NCBI GenBank assembly: GCA_950295325.1
Contig: OX485807.1
Span: 39,586,440-39,650,439 of the forward strand
Direction of reading: 5' to 3'
Origin: Polytrichum commune
Lineage: Eukaryota; Streptophyta; Polytrichopsida; Polytrichales; Polytrichaceae
Length of the DNA stretch: 64,000 nucleotides
The notes under the pieces are model-generated. The model saw nothing but the letters and a program-made list of their open reading frames with translations, did no database searches and was not told the origin of the DNA. Position 1 is the first letter of the stretch, and the number at the start of each line of letters is the position of its first letter. The position numbers and the translations under genes are program-made. Shown here piece by piece: positions 34,210-46,300 of this stretch.

Positions 34210-36422
34210 GAGAGCTGACTAATCTTGTCTTGATTAGAGTCATGTCACAATAGGTTATGTCACTCCTATTGTAGAGTCATGTTATGTTAAGATAGTGACA
34301 ACATACATCCCTGTCAGGGTCTTGATAATTTCCTGGTATGTTACATTTATCATTGTACAGCACCATTGTTAAGTAGAGACTTGTAGTGGTTCCTGTACAA
34401 ATTTATAGGTTAACAGTGTGTCTTGACGGAACCCTTATACATCGTTTATTCGTATGTTATCTCTCATTGACCGATGACAGCGTAATATCAATCTTATAGC
34501 CCTTGTCCAGTAAAGATCTGAACCAGGCTAACTCAGTCCTTATCTATACCTTCGTTGGTCTCCTGTTGTCCTTTTCTTTAGAAGCACCCCAGTGTTACCA
34601 GTTCACGTGGCATGTAAAAAAAACCCAGTAAATCGAGCGATACCCCTTATTAGTATTTCTCATACGGTCATAGATTCGCCTGAGACTGTAGAGCACCTTA
34701 AAGAAATGCTAAAACACTATCTCACTTTCCTTTGTCCATCAAATGTCAGAAAACTTACGGGTGTACTTAAGCTTTGTACCCGTCAATGTTACATGATCAA
34801 TTCTCAAGTAGTCTTTAAGCAAGAACTAACAATGGAGGATTCTTTGATCTTCCTGTGTAATTTCTTCATAGTTAATACCCATTCAATTGACTAGGATTTC
34901 TCAAAGACTGAATTACACCAGTTCTTTGTTTCTTTAGATAAGAAAACACATTAAGTATTGATCACTCATGTATTTTCAGATTAAGTGCCAAGAACCAGAT
35001 TATGGTTCTGGTAGCTTCCTGGTTATATGACTAGTTCTAGATGGACTGTATGGGAAGAACCGGTGAAGGGAGAACCATCAACAAACTTGGATAGCTTAAA
35101 CTACCATGCCCAGAGAGATACTGCATATTTCCAGTGTACTCAGATTTGTGAGCATATCCTTACTTGGGAAAACATTCCTAGAAGGATATCATCAGGAAAT
35201 TCGAAAGACTGAAAAACTGAGCATCGCTGCAATCCTTTAATCAGGATCATACATATTCACACACTTTGTACTTTGTAGGTCAGAAGTGGATTTATTCTGA
35301 ATATATTTCAACCTTAGTGTCCTCCGTCACAAGTTCAACTGTCCGGTTTGAATTTGTACAGAAATAAAGAGAATGTGTGGAATCAAATTTCTAAGATTAT
35401 TTTCCACACAGTGCTCCAACTCCCTATCTCTCATTGTTATTGGAAAGATTGCAAAGACAAGCGTATCAGTACTATAGTAACAGAAGGTACTACGAATAGT
35501 TTCAGCATGAAATATATTTGAAACTCACTGTATCAGCTGAGTTTACTTATTGTGTTCTTTATTACTGACTGTCGAATGCTCAGAATAAAAGCAGGTATCG
35601 GTCAGTGAGTAGAGTGATTTATACTGTAATTATCAAGAAAGACAATTCTCATAGCCAATTTTTCTGGGTTTCAAATAGAAGTTTCCAGAAAAAAGTAATG
35701 AGTGGACAATTTCTTCGGGAGGTGCGCAGCACTCGTAGAAGAGGTCCTCACCTGTGCCCATGCTCCCCAACATTACCAAACAATAAGTTAGTAGAGCGTA
35801 CATCAGGTGTAGGCGGACCTTCTTACTTGTTATCGATGTCAACAAGGCAATACCCCTTCCTTAGAAATAGGTACAATTCATCAAACTCTACATATATATT
35901 TGTATATAAAGAACATGTATCATGCAATTCTTAAAACAAGAAGTGACTGAATTCAAGTGAATAATAGATTGTCCCTGTAGAATCTTGTTTCAAGTATGTG
36001 CAGACATATCTAAGTCTGAATTTACACCTTGAAGTCGTCTTGAGATGCACTATTCTTGTTCATCTTGACTCTACTGGGATCCCGCACAGTATGTATCGCG
36101 GTATATCACGTAGGAACACCTCTGTGTAGCTACCGGACTGTGATTTCACCGAAAACAGATCTAAGCATAAGGCTGTGCCAAACCGTCGTAGTAATTCCGA
36201 ATGCTCACACCGGTATCATTCACTTCGACGAAACTACCTGTTCACGCTTGTATGTGCAGTGCTCATCTGCTTAACACTCCTCAGAGGCTAACTCAAACTG
36301 TCCGGGGTAAGTCTCTCAGAGGTGCCTCTTGAGTGACACCTTATAGTATTATCACATAATACTCGTTTTTTCCGGGCAGCCCGTATGGTTCTCAGTAGAG
36401 CCCGTTGCAAAAAATCAAGATA
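34210..36422 (+). repeat. Tandem 2.2-kb element, unit 1
   Basis: The head GAGAGCTGACTAATCTTGTC (34210) is shared with units at 36423 and 39729. A hairpin ACAATAGG/CCTATTGT lies at 34247-34272. The conserved core AGGTCCTCACCTGTGCCCAT is near 35742, followed by TAGTAGAGCGTACATCAGGT and a GGACCTTCTTACTTGTTATC stretch. The tail is the palindrome CGGGCAGCCCG (36373-36383). No protein is recognised; the 100-codon frame at 34592-34894 is not kept in unit 2. It could be an LTR derivative, a satellite or a non-coding RNA gene. Confidence 0.7.
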
Positions 36423-38642
36423 GAGAGCTGACTAATCTTGTCTGGATTAGAGTCATGTCACAATAGGTTATGTCACTCCTATTGTAGAGTCATGTTATGT
36501 AGAATAGCGACAACATACATCCCTGTCAAAGCAGGGTCTCGATAATTTTCATGGTATGTTACATTTCTCAGTACGTAACGCCTTTGTTAAGTAGAGATAT
36601 GTAATAGTTCCAGTACGATTGTATAGTTCTTTAGTATGCCTTTACGAAATCCTCATACACCCATTGTCTGTCATGGAATTTCACCTTAACCGCTTACTGT
36701 GTAATATATCAATTACAACAATCTTCCAGCAGTGATCTATAACGGGCTACCTTGGTTCTTGGCTTCGCCTTCATTGGTTCCCTATTACCATTTCTCTTGG
36801 AAACGTCCCATTATTATCAGTTCACATGGTTTATAAAAGAACCAGTAGGTCGGGAGTTACCCGTGTCTATATCGCTCATATGGTCATAGTTTCACCATAG
36901 AGGTAAGACCCCTTTTAAAAAAAACTGTAATAATATATCTCTTCCCCCATTTTCCACCAGATATCAGAAATCCTTCGGATCTGCTTAAGCTTTATACCCT
37001 TCAATAGTATATATCACTGATCAATTCTCAAATGATCATCTGTTCTTGATTGTTCATTTTGAGAAGATCAAGCTATGGGTGAACCATCATAATTGTATAG
37101 TTTGTAGGACCATTTCTCAGAGAGTTACTGAGAATATCCAGGGTATGCTTATTTTCGGAATTACCCACATTCGAAAAACATTTCTATGGGGATATCACCA
37201 GAAATTCCGAAAATATGAGTATCTCTGAAATACTTTATACATCAGTATTCTTATCCAAAACACCACAAATATTGTAATCAGAAGTATATTTGGTATGAAT
37301 ATACTCAAAACTAGTGTCCTCAGCCACATATTCTAATGTCCAGTTCATAATTGTTCAGTAAGAAAGAGTATAGGTTGAAAAGTAGTTTTGAGACTTTTTA
37401 CAACCACCATCTCCAAGTCCCTATCTCTCATTGTTACTGATAATCCGCAAAGACAAGCTGTATTAGTACTTCGGTAACTGAAGGCACATCAAACAGTTCA
37501 GCAGGAAATTATCTTGGGAACTCTCTGCAGCAGATGAGTTTTCATAGTATGTTCATATCTACTGACTGTCGTATATAGAAAAACAATCGCAGGTATCAGT
37601 CAGTTTGTAGAGTGATTTAGACTGTAATTATCAAGAAAGATAATTCTGATAATCAATTTTCTGGGTTTCAGAGAAGTTTCCAGAAAAATGTAGTGAGTAA
37701 TCAATTTCTTCGAAAGGTGCACCGCACTTGTAGAAGAGGTCCTCACCTGTGCCCATGCTCCCCACAATTACAAGAAAAGTTAGTAGAGCGTACATCAGGT
37801 ATCAACGGACCTCTTACTTGTTATCGATGTCAACAAGTGCTATACCTCTTTCTTGGAAATAGATAAAATTCAACATCATCTTCATATATATTTTTTGGGA
37901 AGATTGATATATAACCTTACAGCATTATTCATATATGTATAATATCATGTACACAGCAAGAATTCATGTGTCTATTATCCATCATGAGTATAAACTGTGT
38001 AGTTATACTAAACATGGATTAACACCTTAAACTCGTCCTTGGATGAGTTAGATGTGCTCATCTTGCTGTAGCTGTAATTTCTTGAACTTATGAAGCTCTC
38101 AGTGAACAGTCTGTGATAGTTTGTGTCGGAACTAAACTCCCTCTCAAGAGAACTATTCTTCCACTTTACTACGCCCCTTAGATTCAGTCTGTGCTTGCTA
38201 CAGAATATGTGCATGTTGCAGCTATCTTTAGGCATCACACCAGTTCAACTTAGTATTACTGTTTAGCAGAGTCCCAACTCAGAACAGGCATATCTCCGAA
38301 GAGCTGCTTCTCCGAACAACAATAGGTATCTCTGAGCAGAGCTCTACTCAGCAGGTATCTGCACTATGTCCGCAAAATTCTGTAGTAGCAGATCAACGTC
38401 TATGTCTACTTGCTCAAGAGAGTCTCTATTCCTGTGTAGAAAGCTACTACAGAAGTAAGCATGTATAGAACTCTCGGTGCTGTCTATTACTACGAGCTAC
38501 ATCACACACAGGAGGCAAGATTGTCAGGGATGCTAACCCGTCTGCACACCTAATTTTATATAGTAATTAAATTTCTTTTGACGGGCTGCCCGTAAGAAAT
38601 TTTGTGTGTGGAGTTCGTAGATTCCAGTTTTCAAGAAATAGA
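36423..38642 (+). repeat. Tandem 2.2-kb element, unit 2
   Basis: Same plan as unit 1: head at 36423, intact hairpin ACAATAGG/CCTATTGT (36460-36485), core GAGGTCCTCACCTGTGCCCA near 37737, and tail CGGGCTGCCCG (38582-38592). Length is 2220 bp against 2213 bp for unit 1. The head and core match very closely, while the parts between have many substitutions and indels. Selection on, or recent exchange of, these blocks is possible. Confidence 0.7.
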
Positions 38643-39728
38643 GAGAGCTGACTTTTCAATGCTTTTTGCAAAGCTTGAACTTCCTCTTTTCAGAGGCCTA
38701 ATCCTTCAATGTCTTCTTCATTGCAATGCAAGGGTGGGTGGGTGGGAACTTTTTCATAACCCTCGTTACCTCAAGTCTAACCTTCTCATCATATCGTTTT
38801 AAGGCTAAGTATGCTCAATGCTCATTGCAAATGCTCATGTCTAATTGTATGTAAACAATACAAGCATGTAACAATACGATATACTGTACTTTCATAAGTA
38901 TTTGTATCATACTTAGGGTTTCAGTGCTTCATACATGGTTCCTAAATATCCAAAAACAAATTGTGGCTGACCCCATCATACCTTTGTAGATCTAATTACC
39001 CATCTTCATGCATTGTTCCAGCAAGGATGTACCCTATCTAATATATATGGAAAACATACCAGGAGATATGCCTAGTAGTATCAACCAAAAGAAATGCATA
39101 AAATGTCATATTCACAATACTTCGTAGTATTGAGAGTGTGAAGGGCCTGCCTCACCTGCGCCCATGCAACCGACCAACAAATAATTGAGGATTAGTTACG
39201 TACACGAGGTAAATAACAGCAGGACCCAGTTGTTATCCATGTCACACACATTAAACTTACATTACATGCATAGTAGTATTTCTAATAGTAACACTCATTA
39301 CAAAATGTCAAATGGGTGTTCAAACCTGTTCTTTAGCCATGATTGTATCACCACAAGTAGAATGCTCTCCTTGGTGAATAGCCTTAGTATCCTCTACTTC
39401 ACTTGGCACACGTATCTAGTATCCCAGTAAGTGTGCTCTAAGTTACCTCACCAAGCCCTTGTGCGAATGGTAAAAAAGAGCCTCTTTTAGGGTTTACGGG
39501 TTTATATTGGAGATCTTACCCAAGGTAAGTTCTGTACAACCCTAATTTTACCACGTGTTAGGGATGTGTTCTACATCCTTAACCCTAGTCTCCTTGTACC
39601 ATTCATCTATGCTTATGAAAACTTAGTCCATATATTAACTATATTTTTCATCCATGTGTACATGATAGGTATAAAGTAAAGGAATACAAGTTTAGACTGA
39701 ACATATGGCTTTAAACAAGAGCAAGATA
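38643..39728 (+). repeat. Tandem 2.2-kb element, truncated unit
   Basis: It begins GAGAGCTGACTTTTCAATGC and carries a weak copy of the core (GGGCCTGCCTCACCTGCGCC at about 39147), followed by GGATTAGTTACGTACA. Only about 1.1 kb remains before the next head, and no palindromic tail is present. It is the most diverged unit of the array. Confidence 0.5.
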
Positions 39729-42075
39729 GGGAGCTGAATAATCTTGTCATGATTTCCTCTAGTCAGAATAGGATAAGTTATGTTAAGTTAAGTTATCCGT
39801 CTGGTAGAGTTATGTCAAGTAGACATTAAAGACAACATACATCCCCTTTCGAATGGGGTCTTGATAATCAGATGGTGTTTTCTTATACATGTCTCTTTTT
39901 GTCAATCTCGTGTAGATCGGCAATCTTTTTGTCCCTAGTAACCATACTTTATTCGGAAGATTATTCACATACTGAAGTCAATAATGGCTTCTTGTCGATC
40001 ATTCAATCTGGTTTCTCTTCACCCTACAGACCTGAGGGCGCTGAGTAGCAACTAGTCCCACATAGTCATCCTTCTTGAAATAGAGTATAATTAACAGCAT
40101 CTGTTGCCACTATTTGGGTGTGACACCACTGTGTAAATTATACGTACACCTCAAAAACATTTGAAATGCTGGATCTATGTTTTATCCTCGCTGTTTTGAC
40201 TCTGTTTCATACCATATGTACGAAGTACGCGAGTAGTTGTAATTCTACAACAGTTCTGTAGAGTCTGAACAGGATCGCAAGCAGATCCTGTAAATGGAGC
40301 CATGCCGTTTCTTGCTGACCCTATTAACAGAACAAAGTGCTCATCCGGTTATACCTTATTCCTCACAGAAAGGTATCGGGTTATAATAATATAGAAGGGG
40401 CTATGCTTCTACTGCTCAGTAAACCAATATCATGTATGCAAGTCTTCACATCTTTTAGTTACATATTATAGAAGTATCTCATTCCCGTAAGTCCAGGGGA
40501 ATACTTAGGGTGTGATCCATACGTCCTACTTCCATTCCTCACTTTCCCAGTTAGTCAATGTTACTTCCAGCATCAAACACTCTGTGAGTCATATAAAATG
40601 AACATCAGTATTATATTGTAGTAGTTCCCCAATATTATAGTTGTATCTTTATCGAATGAAAACACTGTTCATGAGGAATCTGTGAATCCAGAGCAGCAAG
40701 GATTGCCCATTTCCACAAGTCAACTATATGTAAGTATACGTATAGTTATGTTCATCCAATATATCTCCCATATGAATTATAAATCATATCCACTGAAATA
40801 TCAGATGGGTCTTTGGTAATTCCTTCGTCACCGGGTTATTTCTTTTGTTAGTAACACGGAGAGTAATCCTTATATTTCGTTTAGTCAACGCATCATTGAG
40901 TTCCTTCAGCAGGATACTGTAGTAACATACACTGAAACAATTCTCCTTACACGGACCATTTTGGACTTCAAATGGCCGTATACCATGAGAGTTTTATTTT
41001 CTCCTCTGACTCGGTCAGTATGACTTCATACAGTACCAATTCTCTCATCTTACAGATAAACAACCTCATTGTATTTGACGTTCCACAGTCACTGTTAATT
41101 GTTACTGGTAGTAGCTATCATGTAGGTAGTAAATCAGTATATAGCTATCTTATTCAAATCACCAGAACAGGAACGTTATGTTGATTACCCGTCTGTGAGA
41201 GCAAGAAAGATATGTAGAGAGTATATATTGTTTTTCAATCAAGAAAGCTAGACTCATGGTAGTAATTCAAATTTCAATGAGAAATTTCTTGTAACATAGC
41301 CATGAGTGGACAATTCTTCGGAGGGTGCTCAGCACTTGTAGAAGAGGTCCTCACCTGTGCCCATGCTCCCCACAATTACCATACAGTAAGTTAGTAGAGC
41401 GTACAACAGGTGTCAACGGACCTTCATACTTGTTATCGATGTCAACAAGTCTATGCATCCTTCTTGGAACTTAATATGATATAATACTCAATAACATCTA
41501 CATATCTTTGCATATATTTGCAAACATTTTCTTGACAATGGAATTGGGAGAAATCAGATAGTGGCTAGATTTTTGCAGTATTCCCATTCTTTCTTCCAAT
41601 GCCAGCTGTAATTCTTTTAGAAGAACACCTTGAATTCACTGTCGGGTGCACTTTTCTTGCTCATTTTGATGCACTCTGCTTGCACTTAGGACTCGAATGG
41701 ACCCCGCTTTCAGAGCAGATACGACTACTTAGGCAACAATTATTCAAACTACTCAAAAACTGTCGTAAGTACGTCTCAGTTTGTGCAGAGATGAACCATC
41801 CTCAAAAACCTTCAAGGTTTACACGCTCATCTTGCATTCTCTCCTACTACATGTGTCAGCAGAAACTTAACAGAGCATTGAGGAACTTTCTTGCACATCT
41901 CTCTATATGGCCAGACTGCTTCAGTCGAAGGTGATTCTATGTATACAGGCTTCACCAGTAGGCCGCGGTTTATATTGATACTTTCTGTCCATTTCTTGGG
42001 CAGCCCGTAAAATTTTTTCCGGAGCCCATACTTGCAGAATTACAAGAATTACAAGAATTGCAAGAATTACAAGAA
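39729..42075 (+). repeat. Tandem 2.2-kb element, unit 4
   Basis: The head GGGAGCTGAATAATCTTGTC is diverged and has lost the hairpin. The core at about 41330-41455 is highly conserved (GAGGTCCTCACCTGTGCCCA, then CTTGTTATCGATGTCAACAA). The tail GGGCAGCCCG is at 41998-42007, followed by an A-rich AAGAATTAC repeat (42048-42075). A plus frame at 41599-41934 has no known domain. Confidence 0.65.
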
Positions 42076-42083
42076 ATAGAGGT

Positions 42084-42087
<4 letters not shown>

Positions 42088-42123
<36 letters not shown>
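42088..42123. repeat. (AG)18 microsatellite
   Basis: An uninterrupted AG run immediately after the last 2.2-kb unit. Confidence 0.95.
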
Positions 42124-42126
<3 letters not shown>

Positions 42127-42386
42127 CCAAAACCACAAACCCCTTAACCTTCTCCTACTTAGTAGGACCTTATCCAATCCACTAAACCCTCACCCCCTAA
42201 ACCAACAAGAACATGTTCTAAATCAAACATTTAAATCCAAGGCCCTTCCCCTTGCTTCATCAAACACTACTCACTTAACCAAAACACTTCCTAATGCCAC
42301 TAAGCTTCGAATTAACCACACAAAATAGGCTTAAGGCCTAAAACATAACCACACCAAACCTCACTCTTTTTATACTTTTGATTGTT

Positions 42387-43121
42387 TTAATAACACTTCA
42401 AATGCAATTCTAAATCAATTCTAAACATAAAACAAATATGAGCAACCATTTTGGGCTCATATAATTGGCGACCATTGGGGGATAGATCCCGAATTTCTTG
42501 CTCCGAAGGCAAGTTGTCGTTCAAACTCGATACTCCTTGCACCGACTCCCCGCGGTTCGAGTTGGGAAGCTCTCCCCGTTTAATGTTTCCAATTGCATGG
42601 AGTTGTTGGGAAATACTTCGCGGACGAGATAAGGGCCCTGCCGCAAACACATACTGGTTATATATGTCTACGTGCGAACACCGCATACTGCCAACCCAAC
42701 AGGGCATCCATAAATGCCCACTCCCATTTTAGTGCATGCACCATCAAGGCATGCTAACGGCCTGTGCTATCTCTAGCGGGCTAACTCGTCCATGTGTTGT
42801 GTGGACACCATCCATCCCACCCCGCATATGCAGACACAACAACCTGGCACGATGGAATTCCACAATTTAGTATATGTGTGCGGGGCATATGTGCTCCTGG
42901 AGCCTCCTCAATGGATGTCACCCATAGTCTCGTAGATGCCGGGCCTGCATTGCCCGGAGCAATGGTCTGCCGAACATACAAAGCGTGCATGGGCACCTGG
43001 TTCTCATCTGCCTTGACGCGGAGTGCCGTTCGGCTTCCCGGCGCCACATTTTTGCATCCCTTAGCTCTATTTTGTGTGCGTTTGCTGTGGGCTCCATCCG
43101 CACCCCTATGTTGCGTTCCAT
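42387..43121 (-). pseudogene. Possible CACTA N-terminal domain remnant
   Basis: The minus strand at 43121-42918 encodes TRCPCTLCMFGRPLLRAMQ followed by ARHLRDYG. This resembles the N-terminal zinc-binding segment of plant CACTA proteins (CPCxxC, then HLxxYG). The next minus frame at 42707-42387 has no assigned domain. The strand agrees with the TNP2 remnant at 32-33.4 kb. Together they could be one transposon split by the 34.2-42.1 kb array. This is an inference from order and strand. Confidence 0.4.
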
Positions 43122-43792
43122 GTTGCGTTCCCTAGTTGCGGCAAAGAATTATGGGTTCTGTGGGGTTTATGCCTGCAAGGGTTCGCGCTCGTCAATATAG
43201 CTCACTGCGACCTCGGGGGGGCAGTGTGTTAAAAAGTTAAGGATATAGGTGCGAACAACCACTATTTTACAAGGGGGTATTACTTTCAATTCTCTTCTTT
43301 TTTTTACATGCTATCATAATAAAATTTTCTACTTTGGGTTGATAGAAAAATGGCTTGCATTACTTATAATTCCAAATTACCTATTATTCCATACCCTATA
43401 GTACTTTAAAGATGTCCAGTGCCATTTTTGATACCCTATATTACTCTTAAGTCCATTTATAATTTTTTGCCCCATGTTTTTAAAATACCCTATCATTTGT
43501 TCGCACGTATAATGCTACTCCAACCAATGACTACCCCCCCCCCCGAGACTGCGACCTTGTTGTTCTGCACATCCCAAAAGATCTGCGTTCCTTCGCAACT
43601 TGGTTAGGGTTTTGAAGGACATGCACACCGCACCACACATTTTCTCTCCCCCCCCCCCCCCACCACCAACATCGCCTTCAGTGTCACCATGTGCGTGCAT
43701 AGCGGCAATCTATGTTTAGATCCCGATCTGTTGTGCTTCATGCTTGCTCACATAGAGCGCTGAAGACATGTGTAACAACCGCGCGCATTGTG

Positions 43793-43854
43793 TTTAGGGT
43801 TTAGGGGTTTAGGGGTTTTGGGTTTAGGGGGTTTTAGGGTTTAGGGGGGGGGGG
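43793..43854. repeat. Interstitial telomere-like TTTAGGG repeats
   Basis: About seven tandem copies of TTTAGGG and close variants (TTTAGGGG, TTTTGGG, TTTTAGGG) end in a G run. TTTAGGG is the usual plant telomere repeat. Confidence 0.85.
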
Positions 43855-46300
43855 TTGACTTTGGATAAGGGAACCGGTTGATTCCAAGGGGGGGTCTCTG
43901 GACGGTCCAGGGGGCTTTGCCTCTCTGCTAGGAAGTGCTCGCCGCTCTCAACACACGGAGACTGGAAGGTGGCGGCCGAAAAGGAAGTTCGGGGAGGCCG
44001 CAGGAGAAAGAAGGTGATGCCTAGTGCGGCGGAGGAGATGAGTGGCTGCTACGAAGGGAATGAGCGAGGGCGAAGGGATGATGAGGATCCAGGGGAAAAG
44101 AGGAGGGTGAGCGCAGTCTCCTGGACAAAATCTCTGCCGCAATTACCCAACCCCAAGCACGGAGCTGATGCTATGACATCAGGAGCATTAGGCTAGCAAA
44201 AACTCTGACTCGCGGTGCTACAAACATCATACTCAATTAACTACACCGCATTGTCGTTTTCTTCTCCTCTTTCTCTTTTGCTTTGACTGTGGCATTTTTG
44301 CAAGCGAATGAACTGCCACTGCCGCCAGTTAAATTTAGCCTCTTAGGTTGATCCAAGTATTCGAGTGAATACTACCGCGGGGGTGTTCAACCACAGCTCT
44401 GGAGTGGAACGATACTGGCTGTTCAGGAAAGATTCAAGAGGCTGCGCTCTCGAATCGGATTTGCAGACAAAGAGTGACTGATGAAGGTAGCCCGGCAGGA
44501 AGGCTTGGCGGGCAACTGCGACTCTGAGAAAGGCGGGGAAACCAACACAGGTTGAAGGGGGAACCCTGGGTGAGGGGGCTGGATGCGAGGGAAGGACTTA
44601 CAGCATTGGCCAATCCCCAACAACAATGGCCGGTTGACTTATGAAGGCAGGCAATGCTGGAAGCTAAGGGATCAGGCGGCCACCGAGTGAGGAACAGTAG
44701 GAGTGTTGGGTGGAGGCCACTCTATTTGGACCCAAGGGCTAACTACTCGCGCAGGGAGGTGACTGCCGATCAGGGGCACTTACAGGGGTTAATGGAAAGT
44801 GGAATTTAGGCAGATCAGGTGTCGCGCACCTCTCCATGAGGAGTGCCCGCAACACCATGGGCACAAGAGGGACCCCGGAGTGACACCCAGGACTTGTGGT
44901 GAGAGGGCCCAAGTACTCTTAGTGTGGGTGAGGGCCCCGGGCGTTGAGAACGCCTCTCACCCACGGGGACTAAGAGTCATGAGGGTAAGGCCATAAGTTA
45001 TGAGTAGCTTATGGCGGTGGAATTCTAGAATGCTAAGGAACACCTCAATCGGAGGTGCTAGCTAGGAGATATGGCCATTTGAGTGGAACGCTGTCCCGGG
45101 ACACCACCCTGGGACAGCAGTGACCTGGGAGTGGTGCCCGGGACTGCCAAGGTTTGAAGAGCCACAACTTCCTAAATACTTGCCCGAATGAGGCAAGTGA
45201 GGGGTCCATCCGCATCTACGCAAAGAGTAGGTGACGATAGAGTGGTCGCTGAATAGAATCAGACATCATATGTAGAAGTTATGGTGGTCTGAAGCTGCTG
45301 GGGGGTTCCAGCCCCAGCGGCTAAGGGAAAATGTCCACTTGGCCCCAACCCTTGTAGAGAGACAAAAGGATACTTGATGGTGGGGTAGGGGCCCCGCCCA
45401 AAGTCCTAGAGGCTTATATGGGTGAGGTGGCTTAGCCGACCGACCCCCCCGGAGCATACTTGGCAATGTGCTCCGGGTAGTTGTAGTGTTGTTTTGGCAA
45501 CACGATGATCAACTCAAGAGTGGACTTCCATGGATGGAAGTCCACCTTAGCCATTGGCTACCTACTAAGGGGAGAGTCCCGAATGCATGTGTAGGAGGGT
45601 TTGGTGACCAAGCCATGAGCTTGAAGGTCCGCGGTTTTGGGAGCTAACCATGCATGTGCGTGGGATGTGCAGGTTAGCGCTCGTGGCACTTGCTAGGTTG
45701 GAAAGGCGGTCAAGCTAAGTGAAGGAGAACTAGCAAAGGTTGCGACATCAGGGGATGTGGGCTTGGGATTTTGAGGGGTAGGTTAGATCTCAAGTGGGAA
45801 TTTAGGGGCTACTTGATTAGGATATAGGTTGAGAAGGGTTCTTGGCATTGTGTAACCATCACAATTAGGGCATTGCTCAAAGGCCATTCAGGCAATACCA
45901 AAGTGGTGATGTAGGCATTGATTTAAGTGACCAAGTAAAGTGTGGTGTGCGAGTGTAAATCACTTGGGGGGAAGTATTTCTAAATGCTTGTCACCTGGGT
46001 CTCTTTGAATAAAGGTTGGTGTTTTTGGGTTTACATTGTTGAAGCATGGGAGGTCATATTACACGGCTAGAGGAAATTAAGTGAATGCATGTGGGCTCTA
46101 GACTCTCACATGGACTACGACGCACAAGGGTGGGAGTTTAGGGCTTACACATGTCCTTATGGTAATTTTTGAGTGCGTATGGGAACTTACACTAATTTTG
46201 ATGGCATGCTCTACGATTTTTGGATAAGGTATTCTAGCACACCACCTTGGCTTCTACGGCGAACATAGTTGCAAGCCATGCATGATTCTGATTTTGATTC
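43855..46300. other. GC-rich LTR-like block, no gene
   Basis: Base composition is much richer in G and C than the flanks, with purine-rich G runs and an inverted pair around GTGTGGGTGAGGGCCC / CCTCTCACCCACGGGG (44915-44965). Short frames (for example 43969-44196 and 44799-44996) have no domain. The stretch 45640-45780 recurs at 2632-2790, so at least part is a dispersed element, most simply a long terminal repeat. No reverse transcriptase or integrase is adjacent. Confidence 0.45.

Noticed and set aside
34592-34894. 100-codon frame in the first 2.2-kb unit
   Set aside because: The matching part of the second unit has stops and indels, so the frame is not conserved.
42554-42575. CGGTTCGAGTTGGG, reminiscent of a tRNA T-arm
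   Set aside because: No matching acceptor, D-arm or anticodon stem could be built around it.
43969-44196. 75-codon basic, Glu/Arg-rich frame
   Set aside because: Purine-rich GC block without a domain or splice support.
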